Source: Eubacterium coprostanoligenes
Lineage (GTDB): Bacteria; Bacillota; Clostridia; Oscillospirales; Acutalibacteraceae
Assembly (NCBI RefSeq): GCF_900167205.1
Contig: NZ_FUWW01000008.1
Span: 1-64,000 of the forward strand
Reading direction: 5' to 3'
Length of the DNA: 64,000 nucleotides
Shown piece after piece: positions 28,196-36,308 of the stretch. The position numbers and the translations under genes are program-made. Each line of letters starts with the position of its first letter. Positions within the stretch are counted from its first letter, which is position 1. Under the pieces are notes generated by a model. The model had not been told where the DNA came from, did not search any database, and saw nothing but the letters and a program-made list of their open reading frames with translations.

Positions 28196-28792
28196 ATGAA
28201 GTATCTACAAAACATCAAAATTGCGTATATGACCGCTTGCGTTATATTTATGCTTATAGGAATTATGCTGATGGGCTTCCCGGAATTCTCTATGGTCGCA
28301 GTTTGCTATTTGATTGGAATAATGTTTATCATCCTTGGTGTAATCAAAATTATGGCATATTTCTCGCAAGAAAAGTATAACATTGCTTTTCAATTTGACC
28401 TTGCACTTGGCATATTGTCCGTGATTGTCGGTATCTGCACGGTCATCCACCACAATTGGATAATCAGCATCCTGCCGATAATTATCGGAATAATGATTAT
28501 TGCCGATAGCTTGTTTACTCTTCAAGCATCAATAGATGCAAAACGATTTGGACTTCCTCGTTGGTATTTTCTGCTTTTGTTCTCCGCAGTGTCTGTTGTG
28601 CTCGGTCTTGTCTTGGTGTTCAAGTCATTTAAGAGTGCTGTTGTAATAACTATTCTTTATGGTTTGGGTTGTTTCTTTATCGGTTTTGAAAAGCTTGTTT
28701 CAATCATTTACACAACTCAAAAAATAAAAAAATATGCACCGCATAACGATATAATAGAAGATGATTACACGCTTCACGATAAAAACGAATAA
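28196..28792 (+). CDS. DUF308 (HdeD-like) membrane protein
   Basis: This 198-residue protein has six hydrophobic segments in three pairs (for example VIFMLIGIMLMGFPEF, LALGILSVIVGICTV, LLLFSAVSVVLGLVLV) and a short acidic cytoplasmic tail (DIIEDDYTLHDKNE). The repeated GIxxxxxGI pattern is characteristic of the HdeD/DUF308 family, linked in enterobacteria to acid resistance; the role in Firmicutes is unknown. The ATG follows AGGATGGTG. It has an unusually long, structured upstream leader and is the only gene in its transcription unit. Confidence 0.85.
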   Translation: MKYLQNIKIAYMTACVIFMLIGIMLMGFPEFSMVAVCYLIGIMFIILGVIKIMAYFSQEKYNIAFQFDLALGILSVIVGICTVIHHNWIISILPIIIGIMIIADSLFTLQASIDAKRFGLPRWYFLLLFSAVSVVLGLVLVFKSFKSAVVITILYGLGCFFIGFEKLVSIIYTTQKIKKYAPHNDIIEDDYTLHDKNE

Positions 28793-28798
28793 AAGTAA

Positions 28799-28824
28799 AA
28801 GGAGCGTTTGAAAAAACGCTCCTT
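28799..28824. terminator. Bidirectional terminator between the DUF308 and SDR genes
   Basis: aaggagcgttt / aaacgctcctt, an 11-bp perfect stem with a gaaa loop, serving the two convergent genes. Confidence 0.88.
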
Positions 28825-28845
28825 AATTTGTTTGTGTTTGTGTAA

Positions 28846-30408
28846 TTAGTGCTTAATGTCGTCCCACTTAACGCCATCAATCTGGAACAAATCGTCAAAC
28901 TTGTAAACATTTGTTTCTTCCTTGGTGTGGTTAGGATACCAAACTTGTGCGAAGAATGGGTTTGTTCTTGCGATGTTGTCGTAATCCCACTGCTTTTGAG
29001 GGATGTAGCACTCTGGGCACCAGTGACCGCCGAGGAGAATAAGAGCAGGTGATGCTTCAAATTCTGCACCGCAGTAACCGCATTTCCACTTGAGTTTTGT
29101 TGCCATATCGCCCTTTGTCATTGTTTCGCTGAGGCACTCACCGCCACGGAATTTAGCAGCTTGCTTCATATCTTCAATGTCAAGTTCTGATTCAGGCTTT
29201 GTTTCATCATAACCGTGGTCAAGTTTGAATTCATCTGCATCAGATGTCTTCTTTGCAAACTTTTTGATTTCAAAATCTTCCCACTTTGCAGGAATCTTTG
29301 CCCAATCCTCATATGTACCGTAGTATGCTGAAAGTCTTTCAGGATTTCTTGTAGCAACCCAGTCAAGAGTACCGAAGTCTTTTGTAGAAGCAATCTTCTT
29401 CATGAATGGCTTTGCACAAGCTGCAACGAGATTCTTTGGAAGATATCTTGGTATTTTGAAGTAGAATTCAACCTGATCTGCGAGTCTGTTGAAGTAATCC
29501 TTAACAGGGAGGTTCTCTCTGAAGTGGAGGAATTCCTCGAGCTTGTCGCCGTCTGCATAGAATTGACCGTGGAAGTTCTTTGTGATGAACCAGTTAGGGT
29601 CAAAGAGCTTTTCAGGGCCTGCAAGACCAAGTGTGCCAAGGAGAAGGCACTCAAATTCATAGTTAGAAATTCTGTACTGCTCACCTGAACCGATGTTGAA
29701 GAAGTGGTTCCAGAAGTCAGCACCGAGTGTGCCTTTTTCGTCTTCAAGTACAAGGTTGCACATAAGTCTGCCTGAGTCCTCAACAGTACACCATTCAAGA
29801 ACGCCGTTGATTGGTACATGGAACATAATTGGGTCCATATTCTTAAGAATGTTTGGATAGAGAATACCGCTCTGACGCATAACAACCCAATTCTTAATAC
29901 CGCTTTCTACGAATGTGCGCTCTGCAACAGTCTTTGAAATAGCATAGTGGTCATAGATAGAAATTTTGATAGGGTCACCACATCTGCCCCAGTGGATAGG
30001 ATAGTTTCTGTCGCCTGTTTCAGCAACAGTACCGATGTAGCATACTTTAATATCATCAGCGTTCGGTTGAGCCAAAACAGCCTTGCAGATATTCTGTGCA
30101 GCACCGATGTTTGTCTTTTGTGTTCTGTATGGCTTCCAGTCAGCTGTTGGAGATACCATACCACCAATATGAAGAACATAGTCAGAACCTGTTACACCCT
30201 CAAGGATTGAGTCGTAATCGCCCAAGTCACCCCATACAACCTGAACATTTGGCTTTGCCATAATACCCTTTAATTTTTCTTCGTTCTTTGGGCTCTTTCT
30301 TGCAAGCATCTTAATGTTGATTTCATTTGGATGCTTAATCATTTCCTGAACTGCAGCCCAACCCATATTACCGGTACCGCCGGTAAGGAATACGGTTTTC
30401 TTTGCCAT
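28846..30408 (-). CDS. Extended SDR-type NAD(P)-dependent epimerase/dehydratase fused to a zinc ribbon
   Basis: This is a 520-residue protein. Residues 1 to about 330 are an extended short-chain dehydrogenase, with the dinucleotide loop TGGTGNMG (9-16) and the catalytic Tyr155-x3-Lys159 pair. After a ~100-residue linker region comes a four-cysteine zinc-ribbon-like motif: Cys443-x2-Cys446-x17-Cys464-x2-Cys467. The C-terminus is acidic and aromatic-rich. The substrate is not recognisable; the family includes nucleotide-sugar epimerases and 3-beta-hydroxysteroid-type dehydrogenases. The start is preceded by AAGGAGG. It is a single gene, divergent from metK. Confidence 0.82.
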   Translation of the reverse strand: MAKKTVFLTGGTGNMGWAAVQEMIKHPNEINIKMLARKSPKNEEKLKGIMAKPNVQVVWGDLGDYDSILEGVTGSDYVLHIGGMVSPTADWKPYRTQKTNIGAAQNICKAVLAQPNADDIKVCYIGTVAETGDRNYPIHWGRCGDPIKISIYDHYAISKTVAERTFVESGIKNWVVMRQSGILYPNILKNMDPIMFHVPINGVLEWCTVEDSGRLMCNLVLEDEKGTLGADFWNHFFNIGSGEQYRISNYEFECLLLGTLGLAGPEKLFDPNWFITKNFHGQFYADGDKLEEFLHFRENLPVKDYFNRLADQVEFYFKIPRYLPKNLVAACAKPFMKKIASTKDFGTLDWVATRNPERLSAYYGTYEDWAKIPAKWEDFEIKKFAKKTSDADEFKLDHGYDETKPESELDIEDMKQAAKFRGGECLSETMTKGDMATKLKWKCGYCGAEFEASPALILLGGHWCPECYIPQKQWDYDNIARTNPFFAQVWYPNHTKEETNVYKFDDLFQIDGVKWDDIKH

Positions 30409-30471
30409 TATTTTTCCTCCTTAAACAGCAAATTGTACTTATTAACAATAAGCATAAATGTTAACAATATA

Positions 30472-30500
30472 ATTATAAACTATTTCTAAACAAATTACAA
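30472..30500 (-). promoter_or_regulatory. Sigma-A promoter of the SDR gene
   Basis: On the minus strand: TTGTAA (30500-30495), a 17-nt spacer, and TATAAT (30477-30472). Downstream of the -10 are two TTGTTAA half-sites about 19 bp apart and a CTTATT-aac-AATAAG palindrome (30438-30452) that could bind a regulator. Confidence 0.7.
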
Positions 30501-30533
30501 TATAAATTAACAAATATTTCAATAAAAATTTTG

Positions 30534-30562
30534 TTGACACGGCATATTTTTTGTAGTATCAT
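30534..30562 (+). promoter_or_regulatory. Sigma-A promoter of metK
   Basis: TTGACA (30534-30539), a 17-nt spacer, and TATCAT (30557-30562), about 25 bp before the riboswitch. Confidence 0.85.
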
Positions 30563-30587
30563 AAATGTAATATAGCAAAAAGGAATA

Positions 30588-30721
30588 GAGATTATCAAGA
30601 GTGGTTGAGGGACTGGCCCTGCGACACCACAGCAACCTGCGTTTGTAAGGTGCTAATACCTGCGGTAAGATAATACCGAATGATGAATTATCAGCATACG
30701 GTCACCGCTGTATGCTTTTTA
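30588..30721 (+). promoter_or_regulatory. SAM-I (S-box) riboswitch with terminator, controlling metK
   Basis: The conserved core is present in order: ttatcaagagtggttgaggg, actggccctgcgacacc, agcaacctgc, aaggtgctaatacctgc, then gataat closing helix P1 (30591-30596 with 30669-30674). After it lies a terminator hairpin (agcatacggt / gctgtatgct, 30693-30716) with a T-run. Known mechanism: SAM binding stabilises the aptamer and allows the terminator, turning metK off when SAM is plentiful. Confidence 0.97.
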
Positions 30722-30775
30722 TTTTACTTTTTGCAAGAATAAACGCTGTATTTTATAGAAATGAGGTAATATACT

Positions 30776-31954
30776 ATGTCACGCTTTTTATTTACAAGCG
30801 AATCGGTTACAGAAGGACATCCTGACAAAATCTGTGACCAAATTTCAGACGCAATTCTTGACGCTATGATCGAGCAAGACCCACAATCTCGTGTTGCTTG
30901 CGAAACAACCTGCACAACAGGTCAGGTTCATGTTATGGGCGAAATCACAACAAAAGCCAATGTTGACATCAACGCTATTGTTCGCAAAACTGTTTGCGAA
31001 ATCGGATATGATGACAGTGCAAAGGGATTTGACGGCAACACTTGTGCTGTAATCACTTCTCTTGACAAGCAGTCACCTGACATCGCTATGGGTGTTGATA
31101 AGTCATTCGAACTTAAGAACAACGAAGAAGATGAGGACAACCTCAACGGTGCCGGCGACCAGGGTATGATGTTTGGTTATGCTTGCAACGAAACCAAGGA
31201 ACTTATGCCAATGCCTATTTCTCTTGCTCACAAGCTTGCTCTCAAACTCACGGAGGTAAGAAAAAACGGCACATTGCCTTATCTCCGTGCAGACGGCAAA
31301 ACACAGGTTACTGTTGAATATGTAGACAACAAGCCTGTCCGTGTTACAACAATCGTTGTTTCATCACAGCACAGCGCTGATGTTTCTCTTGAACAACTCC
31401 GTGAAGATATTATCGAAAATGTAATCAAAACAACTGTTCCTGCCGAATTTATGGATGAGGATACTGTATTTTATGTAAACCCAACAGGCAGATTTGTTAT
31501 CGGCGGTCCTATGGGTGACTCAGGTCTTACAGGCAGAAAGATTATTGTTGATACATACGGTGGATACGCTCGTCACGGTGGTGGTGCTTTCTCCGGTAAA
31601 GACCCAACAAAGGTTGACCGTTCAGCTGCTTATGCTTCAAGATGGGTAGCAAAGAATATTGTTGCAGCAGGTCTTGCAGACAAGTGTGAGGTTGAACTTG
31701 CGTATGCAATCGGTGTTGCAAAGCCTGTATCAGTAATGGTTGACACATTCGGCACAGGTAAGAAGTCTGATGACGAAATCAGCGAAATTGTTAATAAGGT
31801 TTTCGACCTTCGTCCGTCTGCAATCATAAAGAACCTTGATTTGAGAAGACCGATTTACAAGGCAGTTGCCGCTTACGGTCATATGGGCAGAGAAGACCTC
31901 AATGTTCCTTGGGAGCAAACAAATAAGGTTGATGAAATCAAAAAGTATATGTAA
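30776..31954 (+). CDS. metK: S-adenosylmethionine synthetase
   Basis: This 392-residue cytoplasmic enzyme makes SAM from methionine and ATP. It shows [20 protein letters not shown] near the N-terminus, the signature hexapeptide region [12 protein letters not shown], and the second signature [18 protein letters not shown]. Length is normal. It is the sole gene behind the SAM-I riboswitch, giving feedback control by its own product. The ATG follows GAGGTAATA. Confidence 0.98.
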   Translation: MSRFLFTSESVTEGHPDKICDQISDAILDAMIEQDPQSRVACETTCTTGQVHVMGEITTKANVDINAIVRKTVCEIGYDDSAKGFDGNTCAVITSLDKQSPDIAMGVDKSFELKNNEEDEDNLNGAGDQGMMFGYACNETKELMPMPISLAHKLALKLTEVRKNGTLPYLRADGKTQVTVEYVDNKPVRVTTIVVSSQHSADVSLEQLREDIIENVIKTTVPAEFMDEDTVFYVNPTGRFVIGGPMGDSGLTGRKIIVDTYGGYARHGGGAFSGKDPTKVDRSAAYASRWVAKNIVAAGLADKCEVELAYAIGVAKPVSVMVDTFGTGKKSDDEISEIVNKVFDLRPSAIIKNLDLRRPIYKAVAAYGHMGREDLNVPWEQTNKVDEIKKYM

Positions 31955-31975
31955 TTTATACATTATAATAATAGT

Positions 31976-32008
31976 AAAACGGCTTGAATTTTTTCAAGCC
32001 GTTTTTTG
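31976..32008 (+). terminator. Intrinsic terminator of metK
   Basis: aaaacggcttgaa / ttcaagccgtttt, a 13-bp perfect stem ending in a T6 run. The 3' arm sequence ttttcaagccgt recurs at 32025-32036 without a partner. Confidence 0.93.
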
Positions 32009-32041
32009 TGTGTTGAAAAAGAATTTTCAAGCCGTCTTCTT

Positions 32042-33223
32042 TTACCATTTTTTAATTGTGTTCTTTGATTTAACAAGTTTTTTTATGCTCTTTGTGAGTT
32101 GCAAAGCCTTGTCTTTGCCTTTTTTACAATAGATTTTGTTGCCTTTGATTTTAACTTTGTTGAACTTTGCTTTTGACTTTAAGTTCCACATTTTAAGTCC
32201 GGCTGTGTTGCCGTAAATTTTGTTGTTGGTGATTGTTGCATTTGCTTTTGATGCGTTGCCACCTTTTGGCACACTGTCAAGTCCCACATACATTGCAACA
32301 GAACGATAGTCCTTGAATTTTCCTGTGGTTTTGATTGTGCACTTGTTGACATTCAAACCGAGTACATCATACATATTGAGTGCTTCGTTTGTTGATGTGA
32401 TTGTGCAACCTTGAATCTTAATGTTCTTGAAAAATGTGTTGCCGACTCTGTTTGTGCCGATACCTCTTGCAAATTTGATTTTGCAGTTTGAAATCGTGAT
32501 GTTTTCGCAAGCCGTGTCATCCCACGGAGCACCTGACGGAGAATTGCTCTGCTGATATGTGTTGTCAATTTGGATAGCTTCATTTGAACCTTCACCTACA
32601 TATCTGCTTCCGCTCATAGCCATATTGCAGTTTTCAATTCTTGCGTTTTTAACTCCTGCAAATTCAATGAAATGTCCGTTGTAGTTGTTCTTGAATGAGC
32701 AGTTTTTGATGGTGATATTTTGAGCGTGCATAAATAAAAATGACGAGTAGCCAACATAAAATCCGTTGTCTTTCAGGGTCTTTTCTGTGTTAGGCTCTGC
32801 TGTGCCAACCCAAGTACCGCCGTTGATTACAACATTTTTGAGTGAGCCGTATCCGCCCGAACCTTTTCCGTATGAGCTGTTCATATGAAATCCGTTGATG
32901 AGCAAGCCTTTGCCATCTGTTTTTTGATTGAATACAGCACCGTTGGCATTGAATGTTGTGTTGTCAAAAATCGGCAGGGAATTAGTCAGCGTGTATTCGC
33001 CGGGCGCAAAGTTAACAACAAGTTTGTTGCACATACTGTCTTTTAGGACTCTGCGGATTGAAAGGGTGTCGTCCTCTTCACCGTTCGGTGAAATGTTAAC
33101 AACCCTTGTTCCGTCATCGCTGACAGTGTCAGAATCAATTTGTGCGGCAAACACAGTTGATGTGCCGAATACAAAAATGCAAAATAGGCAAGCGGTGATT
33201 AAAATTGAATATACTTTTTTCAT
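32042..33223 (-). CDS. Secreted right-handed parallel beta-helix protein
   Basis: This 393-residue protein has a signal peptide (1-26, cleavage after VFA). Its body is a series of ~22-30-residue turns of the type ITIKNCSFKNN, ITISNCKIKFA, IKIQGCTITST, ATITNNKIYGN and VKIKGNKIYCK. These are hallmarks of the pectate-lyase/GH28-like beta-helix fold. No catalytic set can be assigned, so it may bind or cleave polysaccharide (inferred). The C-terminus is very basic (KSIKKLVKSKNTIKKW). AAAGGAG precedes the start. It is a single gene, convergent with metK. Confidence 0.83.
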   Translation of the reverse strand: MKKVYSILITACLFCIFVFGTSTVFAAQIDSDTVSDDGTRVVNISPNGEEDDTLSIRRVLKDSMCNKLVVNFAPGEYTLTNSLPIFDNTTFNANGAVFNQKTDGKGLLINGFHMNSSYGKGSGGYGSLKNVVINGGTWVGTAEPNTEKTLKDNGFYVGYSSFLFMHAQNITIKNCSFKNNYNGHFIEFAGVKNARIENCNMAMSGSRYVGEGSNEAIQIDNTYQQSNSPSGAPWDDTACENITISNCKIKFARGIGTNRVGNTFFKNIKIQGCTITSTNEALNMYDVLGLNVNKCTIKTTGKFKDYRSVAMYVGLDSVPKGGNASKANATITNNKIYGNTAGLKMWNLKSKAKFNKVKIKGNKIYCKKGKDKALQLTKSIKKLVKSKNTIKKW

Positions 33224-33300
33224 TGTATTCTCTCCTTTATATACATATATAAATATTTTAACATTTATATATAGTTTTGTCTATTAGCAAAACAAATAAA

Positions 33301-33333
33301 AAAGCACTTGAGATTTTTACTTTCAAGTGCTTT
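33301..33333 (-). terminator. Terminator of the spoIIID-proC unit
   Basis: aaagcacttga / tcaagtgcttt, an 11-bp perfect stem. On the minus strand it is followed by a T-rich run (complement of aataaaaa). Confidence 0.88.
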
Positions 33334-33346
33334 GAATATTTAGTTA

Positions 33347-34144
33347 TTATAATTTGTTGTCTTTTTCAACAGCCTTGTCAACGGCTTTGTGAATTGCGGA
33401 GTTGAATCCGCTTTCCTGCAAGGAGGTGACAGCTTCAATAGTTGTACCACCCGGAGAGCATACTTTGTCAATCAAATCATATGGATGTTCATCGCTTTCA
33501 AGAATCATTTTTGCACTGCCAAGAACAGCCTGTGCAGAAATTTTCAATGCAACATCCTTTTTCATTCCGTTTTTCACACCTGCTCTTGCAAGTTCGTCAA
33601 TGAACATATATGCAAGTGCCGGGGTGCAACCGCCGAGAACTCCGAAAAGAGGGAAGTAGTTTTCATCCAAATAAATAATTTCGCCTACTGCCGAAAAGAT
33701 TTTTTCTGTTAATTTTTTGTCATCATCGGTTGCTTTGTCATTTGCTGTGTATGCACAAATAGCCTCCGCAACTTTTGCGTTGATGTTTGGCATAACTCGG
33801 ATAATTCTATTGTCGTGAGTAAGCTGTGAAGCAATGAATTCGGTGCTTTTGCCCGCAGCAATAGAAATAAGCAAAGTGTCTTTTTCGTTAAGTGCACTAT
33901 CTATTTTGTTGAGCACTGATGCAAGAATATTTGGCTTAACTGCCAAAATAACCGTGTCGCTGTTTTTAACGATTTCGGTTTCGCTGTCAAAAACATTGAC
34001 ATTGTATTTTGATTTCATTGCCTGTGTTGCAGGTGCGTAAATGTCAAAAATATTTACTTCTTCTGCTTTTACAGCTTTGCTGTCAATAATTCCGCAGATA
34101 ATGGCACTTGCCATATTTCCGCATCCGATAAATCCGATAGACAT
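33347..34144 (-). CDS. proC: Pyrroline-5-carboxylate reductase
   Basis: This 265-residue NAD(P)H enzyme carries out the last step of proline synthesis. It has the Rossmann loop GFIGCGNMA (4-12), AVKPN, the motif RVMPNINAKV, and the C-terminal signature DLIDKVCSPGGTTIEAVTSL. Length is typical. It begins 5 bp after the spoIIID stop, so the two are probably co-transcribed, linking proC expression partly to sporulation (inferred). Confidence 0.96.
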   Translation of the reverse strand: MSIGFIGCGNMASAIICGIIDSKAVKAEEVNIFDIYAPATQAMKSKYNVNVFDSETEIVKNSDTVILAVKPNILASVLNKIDSALNEKDTLLISIAAGKSTEFIASQLTHDNRIIRVMPNINAKVAEAICAYTANDKATDDDKKLTEKIFSAVGEIIYLDENYFPLFGVLGGCTPALAYMFIDELARAGVKNGMKKDVALKISAQAVLGSAKMILESDEHPYDLIDKVCSPGGTTIEAVTSLQESGFNSAIHKAVDKAVEKDNKL

Positions 34145-34149
34145 AGCTT

Positions 34150-34410
34150 TTACTTCTTTCCTTTTATTAGACGATATTTCTCCCTCGTTGCTTCTCCGCC
34201 TCTGATGTGTCGTTGAGATTTGTTGCTTTGCAAAACCTCGTTCACTTTTCCGGCAAGCAGGGGAGCAATTTCGCCCAGCCGTTTTGTAACATCTATATGT
34301 ACCGTGCTTTTGCTGATACCAAAAACTTTTGCCGTTTGCCTGACAGTTGTTTTGTTTTCAACTATGTATTCGCCCAGCTCAATACATCTTGATTCTACAT
34401 TTTTGGTCAT
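34150..34410 (-). CDS. spoIIID: Sporulation transcriptional regulator SpoIIID
   Basis: This 86-residue DNA-binding protein is active in the mother cell, where it turns on or off many sigma-E genes and helps make sigma-K. The match to the family is strong: GEYIVENKTTVRQTAKVFGI, SKSTVHIDVTKRL (helix-turn-helix, ~20-45), and the basic C-terminal NKSQRHIRGGEATREKY. Normal length. AAGGAG lies before the ATG. It is followed at once by proC. A sigma-E-like promoter lies upstream, matching the known control of spoIIID in Bacillus. Confidence 0.96.
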   Translation of the reverse strand: MTKNVESRCIELGEYIVENKTTVRQTAKVFGISKSTVHIDVTKRLGEIAPLLAGKVNEVLQSNKSQRHIRGGEATREKYRLIKGKK

Positions 34411-34432
34411 ATCAATTACTCCTTCTAAGTAA

Positions 34433-34460
34433 AAGATATGACCGTTTTTTAGTTTATATT
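34433..34460 (-). promoter_or_regulatory. Predicted sigma-E promoter of spoIIID
   Basis: On the minus strand: AATATA (34460-34455), 14 bases, then CATATCTT (34440-34433). This fits the sigma-E pattern (-35 like ATATT, -10 like CATACAnT). spoIIID is a sigma-E gene in B. subtilis. Confidence 0.6.
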
Positions 34461-34484
34461 ACTTTGTGTTTGTTCTTCTGATGA

Positions 34485-34991
34485 TTAGTTTTTGTCAGAA
34501 TTTTCTTCCTGTGCGGATTCAACAATCGAACCGAGCAAATCGGTCAATGACTTTGTTTCGATTCTGTCAACTCTGCCGTATTCTGTTGTTTGATTGTTTT
34601 CAGAAAGCATACCGTTTTCTTGCTCAACAGTCATAGTGAGAGAATTCTTGTCAACAGAGATTTTGTAAACAACGGTGCTGTTGCTTGATGGGTTAGAAAG
34701 CGTAAGTTCGTCACCCTTAACAGTGTAATCACCTTTGAATGAAAATGTGCTGAAATAGCTTTCGTAAGTGCCGTCATCAAAAAATTCATATGCAGAACTT
34801 CTTGATTGATTTTGCCACTTGCCGATAATCAATTGAGAATTGTTTGATGTAAATGCTGAAGAAACCATTTGAACAGGATTGATTCTTTCAACAGCACAGT
34901 AAATTGCAGATGGAATTAATGTCATAGCAAAAATGCTGAAAATAATAACGAATATAACTCTGCCTGCACCGCTTTTTTTCTTTGTAGCCAT
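34485..34991 (-). CDS. Membrane-anchored protein of unknown function
   Basis: This 168-residue protein has a short basic N-terminus and one membrane helix (VIFVIIFSIFAMTLIPSAIYC, about 12-32). A small beta-rich extracellular domain follows, beginning IIGKWQNQSRSSAYEFFDDGTYE and rich in alternating strands. This resembles small lipocalin-like or DUF5640-type domains that open with xGxWxxxxxxxxxFxxDGT. The C-terminal tail is acidic. It starts 2 bp after the prs stop and is probably co-transcribed, although no functional link is evident. Confidence 0.72.
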   Translation of the reverse strand: MATKKKSGAGRVIFVIIFSIFAMTLIPSAIYCAVERINPVQMVSSAFTSNNSQLIIGKWQNQSRSSAYEFFDDGTYESYFSTFSFKGDYTVKGDELTLSNPSSNSTVVYKISVDKNSLTMTVEQENGMLSENNQTTEYGRVDRIETKSLTDLLGSIVESAQEENSDKN

Positions 34992-34993
34992 AA

Positions 34994-36169
34994 TTATTTG
35001 AGTCCTTTTTTCTTAAGTAATGAGTCGATTTTGTTTGAGTTGTCAAGAAGAGAAGATACAGACAAATCGTGGTTGATTGTGTCAAGGAAGTATGCAAGAT
35101 ACTTTGAAAGTTCAACACTTTCGTACCAATTTCTTGAAAGAAGTTCCGGTGATTGATAAACACCGTTGGTTGTGAATACTTTTTCAAAAATGCCTTCTTC
35201 GTGTGCCTTGTCAAAAATTTCAAGACCGTTGCAGAAAAGACCAAAAGCTGTGCAAACGAAAATTCTCTTTGCTTTAAGCTCCTTGAGCTTCTTTGCAACT
35301 TCAAGCATGCTTTCACCTGAAGAAATCATATCGTCAACAATGATGATGTCCTTGCCCTCAACGCTGTCACCAAGATATTGATGCGCAACGATTGGGTTTC
35401 TGCCGTTTACAACCCTTGTGTAATCTCTTCTTTTGTAGAACATACCAAGGTTAACACCAAGCTGTGTTGCAAAGTAAATACATCTGTGCATTGCACCTTC
35501 ATCAGGGGAGATGATCATAAGATGATCAGGGTTAACCGATAAATCGTCAACATTGTTTACAATTGCTTTAATCATTTGATATGTAGGCATAACATTTTCA
35601 AATGACTTGTGAGGAATTGAGTTTTGAACTCTTTGGTCGTGTGCATCAAATGTGATGATGTTTTCAACGCCCAACGCTGTAAGCTCCTGCAAAGCCATTG
35701 CGCAGTCAAGTGATTCACGAGATGAACGCTTGTGCTGTCTGCCCTCATAGAGCATAGGCATAATAACATTGATTCTTTTTGCTTTACTTGATGCTGCAGA
35801 GATAACTCTCTTCAAGTCTGAAAAGTGGTCGTCCGGTGATTTTGGAACATCCATTCCGTACATATTGTATGTAACGCTGTAATTGAAGCAGTCTACAATG
35901 ATGTAAAGGTCGTAGCCTCTGATTGAGTCGTTGATAACTGCTTTGCCCTCACCTGAACCGAATCTTGCAATAGATGTGTCGATAAGGTATGAGTCCCTCT
36001 GATAGCCGTAAAAGGCGATGTTTTCCTTGTGTGCGGCAGCCTGCTCGGCTCTCCATTTTACAAGGTAATTATCAATCTTTTGTGCGAGTCCTTCCGTACC
36101 CGGCAAAGCGATAATTCCCAATGGACCGTAAGGGATTGTTTGTACTTCTTCTGCTGTGATTCTTGGCAT
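34994..36169 (-). CDS. prs: Ribose-phosphate pyrophosphokinase, long form
   Basis: This 391-residue PRPP synthetase-family protein is longer than the usual ~315 residues. Recognisable parts are RSSRESLDCAMALQEL (flexible loop region), NIITFDAHDQRVQNS, VIISPDEGAMHR-like (here LMIISPDEGAMHRC), and the PRPP-binding loop IIIVDDMISSGESM near residue 280, a variant of the canonical VDDMIDTAGT. It makes PRPP for purines, pyrimidines, His and Trp. The altered loop and extra residues may mean different regulation. AGGAG precedes the start. Confidence 0.87.
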   Translation of the reverse strand: MPRITAEEVQTIPYGPLGIIALPGTEGLAQKIDNYLVKWRAEQAAAHKENIAFYGYQRDSYLIDTSIARFGSGEGKAVINDSIRGYDLYIIVDCFNYSVTYNMYGMDVPKSPDDHFSDLKRVISAASSKAKRINVIMPMLYEGRQHKRSSRESLDCAMALQELTALGVENIITFDAHDQRVQNSIPHKSFENVMPTYQMIKAIVNNVDDLSVNPDHLMIISPDEGAMHRCIYFATQLGVNLGMFYKRRDYTRVVNGRNPIVAHQYLGDSVEGKDIIIVDDMISSGESMLEVAKKLKELKAKRIFVCTAFGLFCNGLEIFDKAHEEGIFEKVFTTNGVYQSPELLSRNWYESVELSKYLAYFLDTINHDLSVSSLLDNSNKIDSLLKKKGLK

Positions 36170-36308
36170 TTTAAAAATACTCCTCTCAATTTATGCTTAC
36201 ATTTTACAACATATTACACAAAAAATAAATACTTAAATAATATTTTTAATATAAATATTTATTTATGGGTATAATGAATTTTTATATATAATTAACAAAA
36301 CTGTTGAA

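Noticed and set aside
30438-30470. Canonical Rex operator before the SDR gene
   Set aside because: Half-sites are in direct, not inverted, arrangement; kept only as a low-interest observation.
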